A DNA stretch of 64,000 nucleotides. It comes from Deltaproteobacteria bacterium RBG_13_43_22 (GTDB lineage: Bacteria; Desulfobacterota; RBG-13-43-22). Position 1 is the first letter of the stretch. Each line of letters opens with the position of its first letter. Of the stretch, positions 25,123 through 33,826 are shown piece after piece. The notes below the pieces were generated by a model that saw only the letters and a list, made by a program, of their open reading frames with translations, was not told the origin of the DNA and searched no databases. The stretch is from contig MGQB01000001.1 in the NCBI GenBank assembly GCA_001797675.1, positions 62,001 to 126,000 of the forward strand. Reading direction: 5' to 3'. The position numbers were made by a program, and so were the translations under genes.

Positions 25123-25986
25123 ATGAAAAAAATCTTTTTTATCTTCTCATTGCTTCTTTTCAGCCTCACTTCTGTAGTCCGAGCCCTGGAGGTGCCCTCC
25201 CTCCGGGGTTATGTAAATGATAATGCCGGGATGATTTCTCCGGCGCACAGAGATCGCCTGGAGGAAGAATTAAAAGCTTTTGAACAATCCGATTCCACCC
25301 AATTGGTCATTCTGACCGTTCCCAGTCTGGAAGGAGAACCCATCGAAGCCTTCAGCATCCGGGTTGGGGAAACCTGGAAGATCGGACAAAAAAACAAGGA
25401 CAACGGGATCATCGTTGTCGTTGCCAAACAGGAACGCAAGATACGGATCGAGGTCGGCCGCGGCCTGGAAGGCCGGTTGACGGATTTATTGGCTGGAAGG
25501 ATTATTGACCTGGTCATAACCCCCCGATTCAAAAGAGGGGATTTTGACGGCGGGTTTCAGGCCGGGATTTCCGCCCTGATCGATGCCACCCGGGGGGAAT
25601 TCAAGGCCGATGAAGGGCAAACCGCAAAAAAAAATAATGGGGTCCCATCATTCTTCACTTTTCTTATCGCCGGGTTTGTAGCCCTGTTATTTATTGGAAG
25701 CATTTCCCGTATTTTTGGAGGTATTGCCGGGGCCGTTGGGTTGCCGACCTTGATTGATTTGGGTCTTTTTCCTTTAGGGATTGTTGGTTTGATCCTTGCC
25801 GCCCTTGCCGGGTTGGGAATAGGCATGTTTCTGCCGTCCCTTTTTTCCGCTTCAGGGGTGGGGAAGGGAGGCGGATTCTGGTCTGGTGGCGGATTTTTCC
25901 CATCCGGCGGCGGTGGGGGATTCGGTGGAGGTTTCAGCGGCGGAGGCGGAAGTTTCGGCGGGGGCGGATCCTCAGGGAGCTGGTGA
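25123..25986 (+). CDS. TPM-domain membrane protein (YgcG-like) with glycine-rich tail
   Basis: A protein of 287 residues. The start at 25123 (MKKIFFIFSLLLFSL) gives a good signal peptide; the frame upstream to 25012 is repeat-like sequence. The TPM domain (about residues 25-175) has VNDNAGMISPAHRDRLEEELKAFE, VGETWKIGQKNKDNGIIVVVAKQERKIRIEVGRGLEG and an RGDFDGGFQAGI region. Two or three membrane segments follow, and the C-terminus ends in a long Gly/Ser-rich tail (GGGGGFGGGFSGGGG). TPM proteins are linked to membrane-protein quality control and phosphatase-like folds; this one's role is unknown. It is in the lemA operon. Confidence 0.92.
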   Translation: MKKIFFIFSLLLFSLTSVVRALEVPSLRGYVNDNAGMISPAHRDRLEEELKAFEQSDSTQLVILTVPSLEGEPIEAFSIRVGETWKIGQKNKDNGIIVVVAKQERKIRIEVGRGLEGRLTDLLAGRIIDLVITPRFKRGDFDGGFQAGISALIDATRGEFKADEGQTAKKNNGVPSFFTFLIAGFVALLFIGSISRIFGGIAGAVGLPTLIDLGLFPLGIVGLILAALAGLGIGMFLPSLFSASGVGKGGGFWSGGGFFPSGGGGGFGGGFSGGGGSFGGGGSSGSW

Positions 25987-26108
25987 TTTTGATTTCGGAT
26001 TGGAGATTTCAGAGTGCAGATTGAAAACAAAGGGAAAGCGAAGAATGTCAAGTTTTGAGTCAAGGGTTTGGAGTTTGGAGAAAAAAGTTGATAAATTCGG
26101 TTGAAACT

Positions 26109-26738
26109 ATGAAAGCGGCCACATTTTTCACCCATGAAGAAGGGGAACAGATCAAGACCACGACTCATTCGGTGGAATCCCGGACCGACGGAGAGATTGC
26201 GGTGATGGTGGTGGACCAAAGCGATCAATATCGGGAAGCAGAGATCCTGGGGGGAGTCATCTTCGGAAGCCTCCTTTCCCTGGTAATCTCGGTTTTATTC
26301 TTTCATGAATCCCTTCATGCTTACATCCCTTTAAGCTTCGGCCTCTTTTTTCCTTTTTGGTGGATTGGGGCCAAATTCCCCCGGCTGAAACTGGTTTTTA
26401 TCGGACCGCGCAGAAAAGAAGAAACCGTTCGGCAGAGGGCCATTCAGGCCTTTTATGAAAAAGGGCTTTATAAAACGAGATTCCATACCGGCGTCCTGAT
26501 TTTCCTTTCTTTGCTGGAACACAAGGTTTGGGTTTTGGCCGATGAAGGCATTTATGAAAAGATGAACCAGGAAACCCTGAACCGGTTTGCCCAGGATGTC
26601 TCTCTGGGTATTAAAGAAGGCCGGCCCTGTGAGGCCCTCTGCCAAGCGATAGAAGGGATCGGCCGGCTGTTGATCGAACACTTTCCCATCACTCCTGGAG
26701 ACATAGACGAACTGCCGGATGAAGTGATGACTGAATAG
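26109..26738 (+). CDS. TPM-domain membrane protein, second paralogue
   Basis: A 209-residue protein. The start at 26109 (MKAATFFTHEEGEQI) is used; a longer frame from 26055 lacks a ribosome site. It shows the cytoplasmic-type TPM arrangement: VESRTDGEIAVMVVDQSDQYREAEI, two membrane segments (SLLSLVISVLFF and LSFGLFFPFWWIG), then RAIQAFYEKGLYKTRFHTGVLIFLSLLEHKVWVLAD and GLNRFAQ-type helices. It lacks a glycine-rich tail. It follows the first TPM gene by 122 bases, in the common lemA-TPM-TPM arrangement. Confidence 0.9.
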   Translation: MKAATFFTHEEGEQIKTTTHSVESRTDGEIAVMVVDQSDQYREAEILGGVIFGSLLSLVISVLFFHESLHAYIPLSFGLFFPFWWIGAKFPRLKLVFIGPRRKEETVRQRAIQAFYEKGLYKTRFHTGVLIFLSLLEHKVWVLADEGIYEKMNQETLNRFAQDVSLGIKEGRPCEALCQAIEGIGRLLIEHFPITPGDIDELPDEVMTE

Positions 26739-26753
26739 AAATAAGGAGGAGCT

Positions 26754-27170
26754 ATGGATTACCTGCAAATAACCGCACCCTGTGGGATTGACTGTTTTAA
26801 TTGTCCGATGTACCTGGCCAAAGACAACCAGGACCTGCGGACGAAGATTGCTCAGAATATGGGGATTCCTTCGGAAAAAGCGGTTTGCCAGGGATGCCGT
26901 GCGGAAAAAGGAACCATTGCCTTTCTGAACATGACCGAACCCTGTAATGTCTATCGATGTATTGAAAAGAAGGATCTTGATTTTTGTGGTGACTGCTCCG
27001 ACTTCCCCTGCGATCATCTCCATCCCTATGCCGATATGGCCTCGCAGCGCCCGCACAATACAAAAGTTTTTAATCTGTGTTTGATTAAAAAAATGGGGGT
27101 GGACTCGTGGGGAAAGACCAAAGCCAAAGACGTAAGGGACACATACTTTAAAGGGAAGTTTAAATTATAA
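26754..27170 (+). CDS. Cysteine-rich DUF3795 protein
   Basis: A 138-residue small protein starting behind AAGGAGG. It is rich in cysteine pairs: APCGIDCFNCPMYL, VCQGCRAEKG, CNVYRCIEKKDLDFCGDCSDFPC. These fit DUF3795, a family of presumed metal- or iron-sulfur-binding proteins of anaerobes with no known reaction. It is 15 bases after the TPM gene and eight before the HAD gene, so it may be part of the same transcript. No membrane or signal segment is seen. Confidence 0.88.
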   Translation: MDYLQITAPCGIDCFNCPMYLAKDNQDLRTKIAQNMGIPSEKAVCQGCRAEKGTIAFLNMTEPCNVYRCIEKKDLDFCGDCSDFPCDHLHPYADMASQRPHNTKVFNLCLIKKMGVDSWGKTKAKDVRDTYFKGKFKL

Positions 27171-27177
27171 CTACCCA

Positions 27178-27828
27178 ATGTTGAGGCCAAATTTCGATTT
27201 TGACGCTCTTATTTTCGACATCGATGGGACCCTCTGGAATGCCTCTCCGGCCAGCGCCAAAGGTTGGAATCTCGGCCTGGCGCAATTGGGGACTAACCGA
27301 ATAATCAGTCCTGAACAGGTCGAGAGAGTGGCCGGCCAACCGTACGAGCAATGTATTGATATCCTCCTGCCGGGAATCAGAGAAAAGATCCCGAAATTGC
27401 TGGACACGCTCAACGACTGTGAAACCGAGGTGGTCCGGTGTGAAGGAGGGAAATTTTTTGACGGCGTCTTGGCAGGCATCAGGCAACTGGCCGGTGAGTA
27501 CAAAATATTCCTGTTAAGTAACTGTCAAGATTGGTACCTCAACCTGTTTCTTGATTTTTCAAGGCTGCGGCCATGGCTTTCCGGGTTTGATTGTCATGGC
27601 CTTTCGGGTTTGCCCAAACATGAAATGCTTTTAAACCTCAAAGACCATCATTCCTTAAACGATCCGGTGTATATTGGAGACACGGCCGGTGACGAGATGG
27701 CGGCAAAACTGGCCAATGTTGCTTTCATCTATGCTTCATGGGGTTTCGGAAAACCGGAAGGAAAACCCATCACCGTAAACAATTTCGGTGAATTGTTGGC
27801 CTATTTGACTCCGGGCAAATTAAAGTAA
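27178..27828 (+). CDS. HAD-family phosphatase
   Basis: A 216-residue cytoplasmic hydrolase. HAD motifs are visible: the nucleophile aspartate in LIFDIDGTLWN, motif II in LLSNCQDW, and YIGDTAGDEMAA in place of motifs III and IV. The cap region between motif I and II is helical. It resembles phosphoglycolate phosphatase-type enzymes, but the substrate is unknown. It begins seven bases after the DUF3795 gene and is the last gene of that run; the GalT-like gene converges on it with a 28-base gap. Confidence 0.9.
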   Translation: MLRPNFDFDALIFDIDGTLWNASPASAKGWNLGLAQLGTNRIISPEQVERVAGQPYEQCIDILLPGIREKIPKLLDTLNDCETEVVRCEGGKFFDGVLAGIRQLAGEYKIFLLSNCQDWYLNLFLDFSRLRPWLSGFDCHGLSGLPKHEMLLNLKDHHSLNDPVYIGDTAGDEMAAKLANVAFIYASWGFGKPEGKPITVNNFGELLAYLTPGKLK

Positions 27829-27856
27829 AAATTTATTCGGATAATTATGAAAGACT

Positions 27857-28882
27857 TCAGAAAAATCCCCTAACCTCTTCACAGAGGCGCTCAGGTGTTC
27901 TATAGTCAAGAGACTCTCTATGAATCTTTTCAAAATAACTGACGTCGCTTGCCCCAACCGGGGGTAACAACCTCCTGGTCACCATCCTGGCGTTCACCCA
28001 AAAAGAATCATCTCCCTTAAGGTCACCTGAATAAAGGCCAAGGTTGAAACTGTTGTGGTTGAATTCCTGGAAATATCCGAAAACCCGGACCAACCCTTGG
28101 ACGAAGTCTCTGAGATCCTGATCCGGGAGATCCAGGAGCGATGTCCTGCCCCTGAAAACACTCATAATATCCGTAACCCCTAACGGGGCATAACTGGCCA
28201 GCCAGACCGTCTGCCCAAGGGCAGCGATATACCGCTCTCCAAAGTTCCTCTCCGTTTCAATCAAGTCATCCCAATAGACCTGGCCCCAACGTTTTTGATA
28301 GCGCCTGCACCCCTGAATTACGGCACCTTGATAATCCGTGGGGAACTCCCCGGCCAGGATTTGCAGGTGAGGATGGATAATGCTCCCGCCGGACATGGGG
28401 AGATAATTCCAATTGATGGAAAAAAACCGTACGGCGGGATCCTTCTCAACGACCCGGCGCAGGAAGACACAAGCGGCGGAAAAAGCGTTGAAAAGGATTT
28501 CTTCTGAAAAATCGATCAGAGGAACATAATGCTGTTTGGTGAAAACGACTACGGCACAATGCCGGTCAAAAGGGATCCTGTTCGGGAATATACAGACCTC
28601 TCCCAAACGCAGTCTCCCCCCAGGAATAAAATCAACGGTGAATTGCGGGGTGACCTTCTCCAAAGCCTGGGGGCAAAAGGGGCAAACCCCACTTCCGCCT
28701 TTCTCCAGCATGTCTTCCATAGCCCACGGAGGAAATTTTATTATAGGAAGATCAAGGACCCTCACGGTCCTTTTGATCAGAGGATCCCATCGCGTTTCTA
28801 CGGTCAGAATCGTCTCCTTAAAACTATCGGCCGGATTCAAAATCTTCGTTGTCTGAATCCGTTTTTTAAAGGTTATCCCCAA
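27857..28882 (-). CDS. GalT/HIT-superfamily nucleotidyltransferase-like protein
   Basis: A 341-residue protein beginning with TTG behind AAAGGAG. It has a Zn-type CPFCPQ motif, VVVFTKQHYVPLIDFS, SINWNYLPMSGGSIIHPHLQILAGE with the HPH active-site histidine triad, and a basic C-terminal part. This is the architecture of galactose-1-phosphate uridylyltransferase and related HIT-fold enzymes. The N-terminal WDPLIKRTVRVLDLPIIK differs from canonical GalT, so the sugar or nucleotide substrate may differ. It stands alone; flanking regions hold repeats and a GntR regulator. Confidence 0.85.
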   Translation of the reverse strand: MGITFKKRIQTTKILNPADSFKETILTVETRWDPLIKRTVRVLDLPIIKFPPWAMEDMLEKGGSGVCPFCPQALEKVTPQFTVDFIPGGRLRLGEVCIFPNRIPFDRHCAVVVFTKQHYVPLIDFSEEILFNAFSAACVFLRRVVEKDPAVRFFSINWNYLPMSGGSIIHPHLQILAGEFPTDYQGAVIQGCRRYQKRWGQVYWDDLIETERNFGERYIAALGQTVWLASYAPLGVTDIMSVFRGRTSLLDLPDQDLRDFVQGLVRVFGYFQEFNHNSFNLGLYSGDLKGDDSFWVNARMVTRRLLPPVGASDVSYFEKIHRESLDYRTPERLCEEVRGFF

Positions 28883-28902
28883 AGATCTATCTCCTTTCTG
28901 AT

Positions 28903-29035
28903 GACATGGACAGCGAGCGCATTCCCCGTCACGCCCTTGGCGCGACTGCCTGGGTTAGCGAGCGAACTTCAACAACAAACATTTACCTTGCATGGAAGAT
29001 TCCCTGAACCTTGGTGCAGGGAGCTTCAATTCCGA
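28903..29035. repeat. Dispersed intergenic repeat, copy A
   Basis: About 130 bases matching 40215-40386: shared stretches include GACATGGACAGC, the ATTCCCCG...ACGCC...GGCG core, GTCAGCGAGCGAACT-like sequence and TTGGTGCAGGGAGCTTC. It lies in the 440-base gap between the GalT-like gene and the GntR gene; the rest of that gap holds only the GntR control region. Confidence 0.75.
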
Positions 29036-29257
29036 GGTGTAAAAATTTAACAGGGTCATCGATGGGTGTCAAGGACGAAGAAACCGCCATGGCAGATGGA
29101 GAAAATTTACAGATATCGGGATGCCGACGGCGAAGGAATTATCACCGAAGACGAGTATATGTAGCAGGATAAAAAAATCTGAAAGAAATAGATACCTGCC
29201 AAAACCCTGGGAATGAAGCATGCGGGTAGACCGATGTTTTTTAATTTGTAAAATATC

Positions 29258-29300
29258 TTGACAAATATATATAATATTTGTAATAAGTATGTTACAAATT
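29258..29300 (+). promoter_or_regulatory. Predicted promoter and operators of the GntR-type regulator
   Basis: TTGACA at 29258-29263 is followed by overlapping palindromes: ACAAATAT / ATATTTGT (29261-29268 and 29274-29281, 5-base centre) and ATTTGTAA / TTACAAAT (29276-29283 and 29292-29299, 8-base centre). A further ATTTGTA half-site lies at 29244-29250. The -10 box is ill-defined. The arrangement suggests autoregulation by the GntR protein encoded 23 bases downstream. Confidence 0.6.
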
Positions 29301-29322
29301 TAATTAAAAATAAAAACAGGAT

Positions 29323-30078
29323 ATGACTCAGCCAAAACAAATTGATTCATTTGGAAATCCTTCCGACCTCCCCCTGCCTCTCTATTATCAGGTTGCCCAA
29401 CTGATTCGAAACAATATCATAGATGGAACCTGGCCGTCGGGTAGCCGGCTTCCTGCAGAACACGAGTTAACCCAAAAATACCAAGTCAGCCGACCCACTA
29501 TCAGGAATGCCAAATCAACTCTGACCAACGAAGGCTTTATTCAAAGCATTAGGGGTTCAGGTTGCTATGTCAATAGTAAAGATACCTGGAAGACTCAGCT
29601 CCCCACCGTTGATAACCTCAATGACATCTTCTATATTGGTTCAAAGATGTCATTTAAGATCCAAGAATTCGGCATGGTGGCAAACACTGAAGAAATAAAG
29701 AAAAATCTTAAAAACCCCCAAGATAAATTCGTGTTTCAGATTAAAGGCGTGCGCTGGTTCCAGAATCAACCACTTTCCAGCGTGATCTACTATTTACCAT
29801 ACCGGTTCGGTTCACGGATCCCCCTGGAGCGTCTGAATGAAAATCCTTTCATTCCGCAGTTTGAGAAACTGGCTGGTATCCAGGTGATGGAGGGAACTTC
29901 CAATATTTCTTTGGAACGTGCCGATTCCGAAGCAGCCAAACACCTGCAATTAAAAAAAGGCTCTGCCGTGATTGTGGTCAGAACGGTGTATGTCGACAGG
30001 GAGCATCAACCTATTGAGTATATTATAAGCCGTTATCGGGACAAACTGCCTTATTCCATTCGAACCAAACGTTTCTAA
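29323..30078 (+). CDS. GntR-family transcriptional regulator (HutC/UTRA type)
   Basis: A 251-residue repressor-like protein. Residues about 15-85 are the winged helix: PLPLYYQVAQLIRNNIIDGTWPSGSRLPAEHELTQKYQVSRPTIRNA with the wing SIRGSGCYV. The C-terminal part (about 100-245) is a UTRA ligand domain: FVFQIKGVRWFQNQPLSSVIYYLPYRFG, then IQVMEGTSNISLERADSEAAKHLQLKKGSAVIVVRTVYVD and IEYIISRYRDKLPYS. It begins the carboxyltransferase/ligase/Tct cluster and is probably its regulator, responding to the imported acid or its CoA ester. Palindromic operators lie in front of it. Confidence 0.94.
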   Translation: MTQPKQIDSFGNPSDLPLPLYYQVAQLIRNNIIDGTWPSGSRLPAEHELTQKYQVSRPTIRNAKSTLTNEGFIQSIRGSGCYVNSKDTWKTQLPTVDNLNDIFYIGSKMSFKIQEFGMVANTEEIKKNLKNPQDKFVFQIKGVRWFQNQPLSSVIYYLPYRFGSRIPLERLNENPFIPQFEKLAGIQVMEGTSNISLERADSEAAKHLQLKKGSAVIVVRTVYVDREHQPIEYIISRYRDKLPYSIRTKRF

Positions 30079-30107
30079 TTTCCGGTTGAGAACAACGGAG
30101 GGATGTA

Positions 30108-31658
30108 ATGAGTTGGGAAGAGGAAGTAAAAGAAATCACCCGCCGCAGGGAGATGGCCAAACAAATGGGGGGACCGGAAAGCGTTGCCCGTCACCATAAG
30201 GCGGGAAAGCTGACGGTCAGGGAACGAATCGCCCAGGTGCTTGACAGCGGTAGTTTTCGGGAGATTGGCGCACTCACCGGTGCGGCCAAATACGACGCTC
30301 AGGGAAACCTTGTTGACTTTACACCGGCCAACATTGTTATCGGAACCGGTCGAATCAACGAGCGGCGGGTGGTGGTTTCCGGTGAGGATTTCACCATCCG
30401 AGGAGGCTCCTCGGAGGCGACGGTTTCGGAGAAATGGATATGGGCGGAACGGCTGGCTATGGAGATGCAAATCCCCATAGTACGCCTGGTTGATACGGCC
30501 GGAGGCAGTGTTAAATTATTAGAAAAAGCTGGGGCGACCAAATTGCCCGGATACCCCACTAACGATTCCAGAAACTTATTGGGACTCATTCCGGTGGTGG
30601 CCGCAGCGCTGGGGTCGGTGGCCGGACTTGGAGCCTTCCGAGTGGTGGCTGCCCATTTTTCAGTCATGGTTAAAGAAAGCAGCCAACTCTTTGCCGCCGG
30701 CCCTTTTGTGGTCACCCCTGCTACCGGTGAGCAGTTAACCAAGGAAGACCTCGGCGGTTACAAAATCCATACCCGGGGAAGCGGTGTGGTGGACAACGAA
30801 GCAGAAAGTGAGGCCGATGCCTTTGACCAAATCCGCACCTTTCTTTCTTATATGCCCCAGAATGCCTTTCAGGTTCCCCCCAGGCAAAACCCAACCGATG
30901 ATCCCAACCGAAAAGAAGAAGAACTCCTGTCGGCAGTGCCCAATAATCGACGCAAAAGCTACATTGCCCGCAAGATCCTTAAAATGATCTTTGATCAGGA
31001 TTCTTTATTCGAAATCGGCCGTCATCAAGGTCAATCGGTTATTTCCATGTTAGGGAGATTGAGCGGATTCCCGGTGGGTGTCATGGCCAGCGACCCCAAT
31101 TATTTAGGCGGCGCACTGACGGCCCAGGCAGCCGAAAAACTCATTCGTTTTGTGGACTTGTGCGACAGTTTCCACCTACCCATCGTTAATTTTGTGGATC
31201 AGCCCGGAGTGATGATCGGTCTGGCCTCGGAGAAACAGGGAACCATCCGCAAAGCCGTTCGGGCCCTCCAAGCCATCGAGCAAACCCAGGTCCCCTGGGT
31301 GGCCATTCTGGTCAGGAAAGCCTTTGGTGTGGCCGGTTCGGGTTATGGGCGCCAGAGGGATCTCAATCTGCGTTATGCCTGGCCCTCCGGTTTTTGGGGT
31401 TCTATTCCGATCGAAGGGGGTGTGCAGGCGGCCTATTGGAAAGAGATACAAGCCGCAGAAAACCCGGAAGCCCGCTTGGAAGAGCTTATGGATCATTACC
31501 GGAAATTCGAATCGCCCTTTCGAACTGCAGAGCGATTCGGGGTTCAGGATATTATCGATCCCCGTGACACACGTCCGATATTATGCGATTGGGTGGAACA
31601 GGCCTATGAAATACTTCCCCGGCAGCTTGGCCCTGTTTTTAGAACCATGCGGAGTTGA
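30108..31658 (+). CDS. Acyl-CoA carboxyltransferase (biotin-dependent beta-subunit type)
   Basis: A 516-residue protein of the methylmalonyl-CoA decarboxylase / propionyl-CoA carboxylase beta family, 29 bases after the GntR gene. Two crotonase-like halves are visible: N-terminal KAGKLTVRERI, DFTIRGGSS and VRLVDTAGGSVKLLEK, and C-terminal IGVMASDPNYLGGALT-like sequence (PVGVMASDPNYLGGALTAQAA) with IVNFVDQPGVMIG and RKAFGVAGSGYG. The enzyme transfers CO2 between carboxybiotin and an acyl-CoA. No biotin carboxylase or carrier is nearby. A second carboxyltransferase closes the cluster at 36701-38236. Confidence 0.92.
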   Translation: MSWEEEVKEITRRREMAKQMGGPESVARHHKAGKLTVRERIAQVLDSGSFREIGALTGAAKYDAQGNLVDFTPANIVIGTGRINERRVVVSGEDFTIRGGSSEATVSEKWIWAERLAMEMQIPIVRLVDTAGGSVKLLEKAGATKLPGYPTNDSRNLLGLIPVVAAALGSVAGLGAFRVVAAHFSVMVKESSQLFAAGPFVVTPATGEQLTKEDLGGYKIHTRGSGVVDNEAESEADAFDQIRTFLSYMPQNAFQVPPRQNPTDDPNRKEEELLSAVPNNRRKSYIARKILKMIFDQDSLFEIGRHQGQSVISMLGRLSGFPVGVMASDPNYLGGALTAQAAEKLIRFVDLCDSFHLPIVNFVDQPGVMIGLASEKQGTIRKAVRALQAIEQTQVPWVAILVRKAFGVAGSGYGRQRDLNLRYAWPSGFWGSIPIEGGVQAAYWKEIQAAENPEARLEELMDHYRKFESPFRTAERFGVQDIIDPRDTRPILCDWVEQAYEILPRQLGPVFRTMRS

Positions 31659-31679
31659 AGAAAAAGGAGACTTTTAGTT

Positions 31680-33236
31680 ATGAATCCAGGGTTGTTGCAG
31701 ACTTTTGCCCTCAGCCGATATCCGGATCGAACTGCCATTATTTTTCAGGATCAGCGCTTGACCTTCCGTGAACTCAATGCCAGAACAAACAAACTCGGCC
31801 ATGCCCTTCTGTCTATCGGATTGGAAAAAGGGCAGAAGGTGGCCATCCTGCTGAATAATTGTGTCGAACTGGTGGAGAGTTTATTTGGAATACCCATGGC
31901 TGGTCTGGCCATCGTCCCTTTAAACGCCAGACAGAACTCCCAGGAGCATGCCTACATATTGAATGATTCGGATACCGACGCCCTCATAGTTGGTGCGGAC
32001 CTGTTCCCGATTATTGATCCGATTTTACCCTCCGTGCCTCGTCTTAAACAACTCATTATTGTAGGTAATACCCGCAACCGAGGAATAAAATATGAAGACC
32101 TCGTGGTGAACCAACCCGAAACACCGCCCGATATAGAAATCGATGAGGACGACATCGATCGTATCCAGTACACCTCCGGGACGACTGGAAAACCGAAAGG
32201 CGCCGTCACCACTTATCGAATCACCTATAACCGTCTAATCAACACCTTGCTGAATCTGGATCAGCCGATACTGCCGACCGATGTCAATTTGAACATCGGT
32301 CCCTTAACCCATGCCGCCGGGCTTATGATGAGCAGCTACAGCATCCGTGGGGCCACCAACGTTATTCTTGACAAATTCGACATCGACCTGGTGCTTCAAA
32401 CAATTGAGAAAGAAAAGGTCACCGCTGTGCTGCTTATTCCGACCATGCTGAATCTTATCCTCATACATCCCAAATTGATAAGCTACGACCTTAGCAGTAT
32501 CAAACGTATCTGGTATGGTACGGCACCCATGTCCCCTGAGAAACTAAAGGAGGCCATCAAGATATTTGGAAAGATATTCCGGCAGAACTATGGCTTGACC
32601 GAATCCCCGCAGCCGGTCACCTATTTAGGACCGGAAGATCATATCATCGATGGAACCGAAAAGGAATGTCGGCGCCTGGCCTCGGCCGGCAAACCGGCCC
32701 TGGGAGTAGCGGTAAAAATCGCTAACGAAGAAGGCTTTGAAATCAAGCCCGGCGAGACCGGGGAGATCCTTATTCAAACCAACCAATTGATGAAAGAATA
32801 TTGGAAAAACCCCGAAGCCACGGCCGAGGCCTTTCGGGGAGGCTGGTTTCATACCGGGGATATGGGGACTATCGACCAGGATGGGTTCATCTATATCATG
32901 GATCGCAAACACGATATGATCATCAGCGGCGGGTTCAATATTTACCCACGAGAGGTAGAGGACGCCATAATGACCCATTCTCAAGTGGCTGAAGCGGCGG
33001 TGGTCGGTGTCCCTGATGAGATCTGGGGTGAATCCGTCAAGGCCTTTGTCGTGGCCAAACCGGGGGCTTCAGTTTCCGAAGAAGAGGTCATCCAGATCTG
33101 TAAAAAGCGGCTGGCCAGTTATAAAAAACCAAGAAGTGTCGAATTTGTACCAGATCTTCCCAAAAACGCCTATGGGAAAATTCTTCGTAAAGTACTCAAA
33201 GAACCGTATTGGCAGGATCGTGAACGAAAGGTGTAG
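31680..33236 (+). CDS. Acyl-CoA ligase (AMP-forming)
   Basis: A 518-residue class I adenylate-forming enzyme, 21 bases after the carboxyltransferase. It shows the phosphate-binding YTSGTTGKPKGAV (about residue 163), the QNYGLTESP region, WFHTGDMGTIDQDG, DRKHDMIISGGFNIYPREVE and the catalytic lysine in PKNAYGKILRKVL near the C-terminus. It would convert a carboxylic acid to its CoA thioester via acyl-AMP. Together with the Tct transporter downstream it suggests import and activation of an acid. The substrate cannot be read from sequence; aliphatic, dicarboxylic or aromatic acids are all possible. Confidence 0.94.
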   Translation: MNPGLLQTFALSRYPDRTAIIFQDQRLTFRELNARTNKLGHALLSIGLEKGQKVAILLNNCVELVESLFGIPMAGLAIVPLNARQNSQEHAYILNDSDTDALIVGADLFPIIDPILPSVPRLKQLIIVGNTRNRGIKYEDLVVNQPETPPDIEIDEDDIDRIQYTSGTTGKPKGAVTTYRITYNRLINTLLNLDQPILPTDVNLNIGPLTHAAGLMMSSYSIRGATNVILDKFDIDLVLQTIEKEKVTAVLLIPTMLNLILIHPKLISYDLSSIKRIWYGTAPMSPEKLKEAIKIFGKIFRQNYGLTESPQPVTYLGPEDHIIDGTEKECRRLASAGKPALGVAVKIANEEGFEIKPGETGEILIQTNQLMKEYWKNPEATAEAFRGGWFHTGDMGTIDQDGFIYIMDRKHDMIISGGFNIYPREVEDAIMTHSQVAEAAVVGVPDEIWGESVKAFVVAKPGASVSEEEVIQICKKRLASYKKPRSVEFVPDLPKNAYGKILRKVLKEPYWQDRERKV

Positions 33237-33295
33237 CAAAGACGAATTTTCAGCACAAAACAATTATTAAAAAAATACAAGGACGATAACCTCTG

Positions 33296-33775
33296 ATGGA
33301 AAAAATAAAAAGTATATCAAAAACAGAGTTGATCATCTATGGTATTTTTTGTTCTTTTGCAGCAGCGATGCTTTCCCCTTCGCTAAAGCTTGGCCTTGGT
33401 GAAAAGGGGGACCTTGGCCCTGGTCTCCTCCCCTTGGCCGCCAACCTTTGTGTCCTGATTACCGGTATCGCTCTGGCTATATCAGTCTTGATTAAAAGAG
33501 AAAAGATCGATCCTTCTGGGGAGTCTGAAAAAATAGACCGAAAAGGATGGCTAAGATCCGGAGGAATTCTCCTAAATTTTGCCCTCTGGCCTTTGTTAGT
33601 GGGGATTGTTGGATACATCCTTTCCACTTTATTAATTTCGCTGGGCTTGGCCAAGGTGGTTGGATACAAAGACTGGAGGCGGCCGATCATTCTCAGTGTT
33701 TCCATTACATTCTGCATCTGGCTTATTTTTGGAGTCTTATTTCAATTGGATCTGCCGTCCGGATTCTCTTTTTAA
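33296..33775 (+). CDS. Tripartite tricarboxylate transporter small membrane subunit (TctB family)
   Basis: A 159-residue protein with four predicted membrane segments (YGIFCSFAAAMLS, LLPLAANLCVLITGIALAISVLI, GILLNFALWPLLVGIVGYILSTLLISLG and LSVSITFCIWLIFGVLF). The motif ADLG-like GEKGDLGPGLLPLAANLCVLITG is typical of TctB. Together with TctA and a TctC binding protein it should import organic acids using an ion gradient. It lies 59 bases after the ligase gene and 51 bases before tctA. Confidence 0.88.
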   Translation: MEKIKSISKTELIIYGIFCSFAAAMLSPSLKLGLGEKGDLGPGLLPLAANLCVLITGIALAISVLIKREKIDPSGESEKIDRKGWLRSGGILLNFALWPLLVGIVGYILSTLLISLGLAKVVGYKDWRRPIILSVSITFCIWLIFGVLFQLDLPSGFSF

Positions 33776-33826
33776 GGGCTTCTTAGAAAAAAACCTTTTA
33801 TTTATAAAATTTTAGAAGAGGTTTCC

